Assembly (NCBI GenBank): GCA_028275295.1
Contig: JAPWUY010000030.1
Coordinates: 1-9,880, forward strand
Length of the DNA: 9,880 bases
Origin: Thermodesulfobacteriota bacterium
Lineage (GTDB): Bacteria; Desulfobacterota; Desulfocorpusculales; Desulfocorpusculum
Direction: 5' to 3'
A program made the translations under genes and the position numbers. This document shows positions 5,905 through 9,880 of this stretch, piece after piece. The first letter of the stretch is position 1; each line of letters opens with the position of its first letter. The notes under the pieces are model-generated. The model did not search any database. It was not told the origin of the DNA and saw nothing but the letters and a program-made list of their open reading frames with translations.

Positions 5905-8022
5905 CTAGCTTAGGCTGGGCCTTCCTTCGGGGGAGAGGATCACCCTTGAATCGAGGATTAGGACCCCTTTTCCTTTTCCATAGACCCGAAGCGGATTCAG
6001 ATCGAGCTCCCCTATTTGGGGGATCTCACAGAGAAGCTGGGAGATCCTGCAGATGGTCTCTGCCAAGCTCTCCACATCCAAAGGCTCTTGGCCCCTCGCT
6101 CCCACGAGCACAGGGTAAACCCTTAGCTCCTCGAGCATCTCCAGGGCCTCGTCCATGGAAATGGGAGCTACCCTCAGGGAAAAGTCCCTAAGTATTTCCA
6201 CAAATATCCCACCTGTTCCCACAAGGACCACAGGCCCGAACTGCTCATCCCTCCTTCCACCTATGATGATCTCCTCTGCGGGCTTTGCCATCTCCTGGAC
6301 CAGGAAACCTTTTATGTGGGAGCCTGGTGATTTTCGGCGTATCAATTCCTCCATTTCCCATACTGCCTTGGCCACATCCTCGCTGCTCAGGATATTCAGC
6401 TTTACCCCTCCCACATCGCTTTTGTGGGAGATTTCAGGGGCCACTATCTTTATGGCAACGGGAAAACCCAACCTCTCTGCAGCCCTCACTGCCTCATCCA
6501 CGGAGGAGGCGAGTTCCCAGGGCACCACCCTCATTCCATAGAGCTCCAGGAGCTTCAAAGACTCGTCCAAGAGCAAATCCCTTCCTTCAGCCACGGCTCC
6601 ATCCACGATTTCGTTCGCCCTCTCCCTCTCCACAGGAAAGACCGTGGGGGCCCTTCTGGACTCCAGCTTCCTTTTCTGCTCGTGGTACCTTCTGTTGAGA
6701 TCCAGGGCCCTTATGGTCTCCACAACCTGGGTGAAAACCGGGTAGTCGAGATTCCTTTTCAGATAGCTCACTTCCTGGTCGTCCGTTGAGACGTAAAGGG
6801 CAACGGGCTTGTCGTATTTCTTGGAAAGACCAATGACCCTCGAGAATAGCTCCCTCGAGGCCTGCCCCTCGAGGATCGAGTGGAAAGTGTGGAGGAAGAC
6901 CATGCCATCCACCTCAGGCCTCGCCAGGGTCTCGTCTATTATCCTGGCGTACATCTCCAGGTCGAAGAGATCTCCCAGATCCAGGGGGTTTGTGAGCTTG
7001 ATGACAGAGGCCCTGAAATGAGCCTCTATCCTCTCTAGGAAATCCCTCGGAAGCTCCACCAAGTTGAGGCCAGAGGTCTCGCAAGCATCGGCAGCGATAA
7101 CAGCATGTCCGCCCGAACGGGACATGACAGCTATGTTCCTCCCCTTCATGGCAGGGAGCCTCAATATCTTGAGGTCATTTCCCAATGTCGTAGCGTCGTG
7201 GACCCTTATGATGCCACATTGCTTGAAGGCCGCATCCACCACTCTGTCGTCGCTCGACAGAGAAGCGGAATGGGAGGAGGCTATCCTCCTGCTGCTTCTC
7301 CCTATGTTCGCCTTGAAGGCCACTATGGGCTTCTGCGACCTTCTGGCCACATCCATGAGCCTCCTTCCGTTCTTAATCCCCTCGAGATAGAGAAAGATGA
7401 ATCTCGTGCCTGGGTCTTCTATGAGGTACTCGAGATACTCCTCAACCTGGATGTCGAGCATGTTCCCCAGAGAGATGAACTTATTCAGGCCCAAGCCCTC
7501 ATTGGCCAGAAGATGCAGGACCGAGATACCAACCCCGCCGCTTTGGGTTATTATGGAGATGTCTCCCCTTTTCACGAGCCTCCCGATGGGTGGAAAAGGA
7601 GTGCTGAAGCCATTTTCCATGTTTATTATCCCTATGCAGTTGGGGCCTACGAACCTTATTCCCCATTTCCTCGCCACCTCCAACACCTGTTTTTCCAGGA
7701 TGCGGCCCTCTTCCCCGAACTCTCCAAAGCCACCTGACTCTATGACTGCCCAGCGGATCCCCTTCTTTCCGCACTCATCCAGTATCGCGGGAATTGTCGA
7801 AGCAGGCGTGAGGATGATCGCCATATCGAGCTGGTCGGGTACATCCATGACCGAGGTGTAGATGCGCCTTCCCGCGAAGATGCCTGGATTTTTCCCGACC
7901 TGGTAGATCACTCCCTTGAACCTGCACTCCATGAGATTGAACACTATGCCCCTGGCCAGGTTGGTTGGGTTTGTGGAAACACCTATCACCACTACACTCG
8001 TGGGATAAAAGAGGTCTCTCAT
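5905..8022 (-). CDS. ADP-forming acyl-CoA synthetase (acetate-CoA ligase type), fused alpha-beta chain
   Basis: This family catalyses acyl-CoA + ADP + phosphate = acid + CoA + ATP, a substrate-level ATP-making step in acid-forming anaerobes; the reverse direction activates acids. The 705-residue chain has the expected order: CoA-binding Rossmann domain (about 1-130, ending GPNCIG 126-131), two succinyl-CoA-ligase-like domains (about 150-440), a charged linker (about 445-475) and an ATP-grasp domain (about 480-705). Both phospho-relay histidines are present: H251 in ASSHSASLSS (alpha-type site) and H533 in ISHKSDVGGVKL (beta-type site). ATP-grasp residues include K525 (VAIKI) and the ELDLNPL motif (672-678). 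The ATG has gaggag at 8034-8029, spaced 6 nt. It starts 36 bp after msrA and is probably cotranscribed with it. Acyl substrate range cannot be read from sequence; protein acyltransferase relatives carry an extra GNAT domain, absent here. Confidence 0.92.
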   Translation of the reverse strand: MRDLFYPTSVVVIGVSTNPTNLARGIVFNLMECRFKGVIYQVGKNPGIFAGRRIYTSVMDVPDQLDMAIILTPASTIPAILDECGKKGIRWAVIESGGFGEFGEEGRILEKQVLEVARKWGIRFVGPNCIGIINMENGFSTPFPPIGRLVKRGDISIITQSGGVGISVLHLLANEGLGLNKFISLGNMLDIQVEEYLEYLIEDPGTRFIFLYLEGIKNGRRLMDVARRSQKPIVAFKANIGRSSRRIASSHSASLSSDDRVVDAAFKQCGIIRVHDATTLGNDLKILRLPAMKGRNIAVMSRSGGHAVIAADACETSGLNLVELPRDFLERIEAHFRASVIKLTNPLDLGDLFDLEMYARIIDETLARPEVDGMVFLHTFHSILEGQASRELFSRVIGLSKKYDKPVALYVSTDDQEVSYLKRNLDYPVFTQVVETIRALDLNRRYHEQKRKLESRRAPTVFPVERERANEIVDGAVAEGRDLLLDESLKLLELYGMRVVPWELASSVDEAVRAAERLGFPVAIKIVAPEISHKSDVGGVKLNILSSEDVAKAVWEMEELIRRKSPGSHIKGFLVQEMAKPAEEIIIGGRRDEQFGPVVLVGTGGIFVEILRDFSLRVAPISMDEALEMLEELRVYPVLVGARGQEPLDVESLAETICRISQLLCEIPQIGELDLNPLRVYGKGKGVLILDSRVILSPEGRPSLS

Positions 8023-8058
8023 CGTCTTCTCCTCAGAAACACAAGGAATGGGAATCGT

Positions 8059-8700
8059 TCACTTGGAGACAATACCATCTTTCCAAATCTCCACAAGTCT
8101 CTCTTCCCTCCGGCAGCCCATCTTGTACATGGCATATCGCAGAGGGTTTTTGCGGTAGAACTTCTGGTGATAATCCTCGGCAGGCCAAAACGTCGCCTCT
8201 GGTAAAAGCTGGGTGTGGATCTCCTTGAAGAGCCCCCTATCTGACAATTCCCGAAGGACTTTCTCCGCTTGGGCCTTCTGGGCCTCGTCATGGTAGAAGA
8301 TGGCTGTTCTATATTGGGGACCTCTATCGCAAAATTGCCCGTCTGGATCTGTCGGGTCTATGTTCCGGAGAAAGACTTTCACGAGCTCCTCGTAGCTCAC
8401 TTTCTCGGGATCGTAGAGCAACTGGATGGCCTCAAAGTGCCCGGTCTTCCCAGAGCAGACCTCTTCATAGGTGGGATTTTCCACATGACCACCCGTGTAC
8501 CCAACCTTCGTCTCCAAAACCCCAGGAATCCCTTCGAAGACAGGCTCCATGCACCAAAAACACCCCCCTGCGAAAGTCGCCCTTCGAAGCTTTTGGCTTC
8601 CATTGGTTTCTTTCGGGTCAGCGACCTGGAGAAACAGTGTCCACAGAACCAAACCAAGTGCTACAAGGGAAATCTGTCTCAATGATTCTTCCCAAGCCAT
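8059..8700 (-). CDS. msrA: Peptide methionine (S)-S-oxide reductase MsrA with N-terminal hydrophobic segment
   Basis: MsrA repairs oxidised methionine (S-sulfoxide) in proteins. The 213-residue protein shows the catalytic GCFWC motif with nucleophile C47, E90 in KTGHFEAIQLLYDP, the D125 region in QFCDRGPQYRTAIF (Y130), and YHQKF (177-181). C196 in KMGCRREERL is a candidate resolving cysteine. Residues 10-27 are strongly hydrophobic ahead of the domain, which begins near residue 38. This suggests export or membrane anchoring, so the enzyme may act in the periplasm; signal-peptide cleavage is not obvious. The start has aaggagg at 8715-8709, spaced 8 nt, and no internal Met would give a cytosolic form of the full domain. 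No MsrB domain is fused and none is seen nearby. It lies between the DedA gene (124 bp upstream) and the acyl-CoA synthetase. Confidence 0.93.
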   Translation of the reverse strand: MAWEESLRQISLVALGLVLWTLFLQVADPKETNGSQKLRRATFAGGCFWCMEPVFEGIPGVLETKVGYTGGHVENPTYEEVCSGKTGHFEAIQLLYDPEKVSYEELVKVFLRNIDPTDPDGQFCDRGPQYRTAIFYHDEAQKAQAEKVLRELSDRGLFKEIHTQLLPEATFWPAEDYHQKFYRKNPLRYAMYKMGCRREERLVEIWKDGIVSK

Positions 8701-8824
8701 CTCCGAAGCCTCCTTCTTATTTCCTTCCCAAAACTGGCCTCCATTCCAGAGGACATTCTTTTTAAGCTCAACTTGCTCGCCTTCCTCGGGAGATGCTGAC
8801 TTTTGCCCATAGTCGTCGAGAAGC
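8701..8824. other. Gap between the DedA gene and msrA
   Basis: No gene is seen in these 124 bp. On the minus strand the msrA ribosome site (8715-8709) is clear, but no convincing promoter is; a TTGAGC at about 8775 has no good -10 partner. Weak arms ggagatg/catctcc flank the DedA stop region. Readthrough from DedA is the default assumption. Confidence 0.4.
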
Positions 8825-9430
8825 TCATCTCCCTCTCATTCTCCCTTTCAGGAAAAAAACCACCCCCAAAAAGAGAGCAAACCCCAGGATGAGATCCACC
8901 TGATGGGAATACTTCTGCACCAAGTGCCAGTGTTCTCTGAGCACCATTCCGCATCCCATGAGGAAGGAATTCCAAAGGGTCGCCCCTGCCAGGGTAGCGG
9001 CCACAAAGGAGCTCAGAGGCATGGAACCCATCCCAGCGGGGATGGATATGAGATGCCTCACAACAGGGACGAAGCGGCTCAGGAAGAGCGCTATGGTTCC
9101 CCTTCTTTTTTGAAAGAACCTCTCTGTGAGCTCGAGATCATGAGGATTGAGGAGAAGGAACCTCCCCACCTTGAGCACGAGAGGCCTTCCTCCCCAATAT
9201 CCCATGCTGTACGAGGCGAGAGAGCCTGCTAGGGAACCAGCGCTCGTGGCCAATATGGCCACCCATGGGTCCCACTTACCGTCGGCCACCATGAAGCCCA
9301 CGAAAGGCATCACCGCCTCGCTAGGGACTGGGGCTATCATGCTCTCCAGGGCCATCAAGAGGGCCGCGCCCAAGTAACCGGCCCTTTCCATGAAGCCCAC
9401 GGCGAAATTCGAGATGGCCTCGCTCAGCAC
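8825..9430 (-). CDS. DedA-family (SNARE-associated/VTT) inner membrane protein
   Basis: DedA proteins are inner-membrane proteins of the VTT superfamily linked to lipid carrier or phospholipid flipping, membrane potential and envelope stress resistance; several bacterial members recycle undecaprenyl phosphate. The 201-residue protein has the family marks: E29 followed by PVPSE (34-38) near the first re-entrant region, GSLAGSLASYSMGYWGG (65-81), and the FLSRFVPVVRHLISIPAG block with R119 and R125. Hydrophobic stretches cover roughly 15-50, 55-80, 112-135, 138-165 and 178-195. The start is GTG with a strong ribosome site: aaggagg begins within the TGA stop of the upstream AI-2E gene (tgaaggagg), so translation is probably coupled. 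Which lipid it handles is not known from sequence. Confidence 0.9.
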   Translation of the reverse strand: MLSEAISNFAVGFMERAGYLGAALLMALESMIAPVPSEAVMPFVGFMVADGKWDPWVAILATSAGSLAGSLASYSMGYWGGRPLVLKVGRFLLLNPHDLELTERFFQKRRGTIALFLSRFVPVVRHLISIPAGMGSMPLSSFVAATLAGATLWNSFLMGCGMVLREHWHLVQKYSHQVDLILGFALFLGVVFFLKGRMRGR

Positions 9431-9443
9431 CCGCAGGCCTCCT

Positions 9444-9880
9444 TCAGCGCCTGTCCAGCTCTTCCAACATGGGTTTGGCTGCTGCCTCGTAAGCCTGGAG
9501 CATGGAGATGGCCAGGACTATGGCCAAGGGGCCTAGGAGGATTCCCAGGGGCCCAAAGGAGAAGACTCCCCCGAGAAGGGAGAAGAAGATGAGCAAGGGG
9601 TGAAGCTCGCTCCTGCCCTTCATTATCATGGGCCGGATGAGGTTGTCGCTGAGGCTCACCATGAGCCCCCATGCCATGAGGAACAGACCGGAGCCAAGGT
9701 GGTCGGTGAGGATCAGGATCACTCCAGCAGGGAACCACACTATTGCAGTTCCTACAATGGGAAGCATGCTGAAAAATGCCATGGCAACCCCCCAAACCAA
9801 TGGCTGAAGGCCTGCTATGAGAAAACCGATGCCACCCAAAACCCCCTGGATGATGGCTGTGAGGAAAGCACCATAGAAGG
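9444..9880 (-). CDS. AI-2E-family transporter (PF01594 type), 3' part; start lies beyond the window
   Basis: Only the last 144 complete codons are present. The frame stays open to the window edge, reading FYGAFLTAIIQGVLGG before the internal TTG at 9839-9837, so that TTG is not the start. The visible part matches the C-terminal half of the AI-2E exporter-like family: FLTAIIQG, PLVWGVAMAFFSMLPIVG, DNLIRPMIMKGRSELHPLL and FGPLGILLGPL. These are multi-pass membrane proteins of about 350 residues; only a few are tied to autoinducer-2 or ion export, so transport function is generic here. The short basic tail ends ELDRR, and its TGA overlaps the DedA ribosome site. It is the first visible gene of the minus-strand cluster. 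Confidence 0.88.
   Translation of the reverse strand, partial: FYGAFLTAIIQGVLGGIGFLIAGLQPLVWGVAMAFFSMLPIVGTAIVWFPAGVILILTDHLGSGLFLMAWGLMVSLSDNLIRPMIMKGRSELHPLLIFFSLLGGVFSFGPLGILLGPLAIVLAISMLQAYEAAAKPMLEELDRR

Noticed and set aside
7105..7737. Plus-strand open frame of 210 codons, with others in 6155-7861
   Set aside because: They lie wholly opposite the acyl-CoA synthetase, whose domains and catalytic residues are intact; these are shadows.
9444..9839. Reading the AI-2E-family gene as a complete 131-residue protein starting at a TTG
   Set aside because: The frame stays open to the window end, and the upstream residues match the family, so the gene is cut by the window.

Overview
This 9.9 kb window looks like chromosomal DNA from a GC-rich, Gram-negative-type bacterium. 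By eye, arginine AGG/AGA and isoleucine ATA codons are common. The gene content suggests a Desulfobacterota (former Deltaproteobacteria) host: a TRAP transporter operon, a stand-alone GAF protein and a single-chain ADP-forming acyl-CoA synthetase. That placement rests on my memory of similar gene sets, not on a search, and Synergistota or another anaerobic lineage remains possible. I see no phage, IS, CRISPR or toxin/defence genes.

Layout: positions 1-735 hold no convincing gene. About 1-650 is a run of GC-rich, hairpin-forming repeat units, two nearly complete and about 225-230 bp long, then two shortened or decayed. They resemble REP/BIME-type elements. A strong sigma70-type promoter (TTGACA, 18 bp, TATACT) sits at the decayed end of this run, and its -35 box lies inside a sequence that recurs in the repeat units. 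It drives a plus-strand operon: dctP (solute-binding protein), a perfect 15-bp hairpin, dctQ, dctM and a PLP aminotransferase whose likely start overlaps the dctM stop. About 200 bp of structured DNA follows, where the plus operon meets convergent minus-strand genes.

The minus strand, read right to left, carries the 3' part of an AI-2E-family membrane protein (cut by the window end), a DedA-family membrane protein, an MsrA with an N-terminal hydrophobic segment, an ADP-forming acyl-CoA synthetase with both expected phospho-transfer histidines, and, after a 200-bp gap, a GAF-domain protein.

A reasonable but unproven reading is a catabolic neighbourhood. The TRAP system imports an organic acid or amino acid, the aminotransferase interconverts amino and 2-oxo acids, and the ADP-forming synthetase makes ATP from acyl-CoA. 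The AI-2E, DedA and MsrA genes look like envelope and oxidative-damage maintenance genes on the same strand. No clearly new multi-gene system is visible. The most interesting features are non-coding: the repeat array with a possibly repeat-derived promoter, the dctP/dctQ hairpin, and the mutually exclusive hairpins at the convergent junction.
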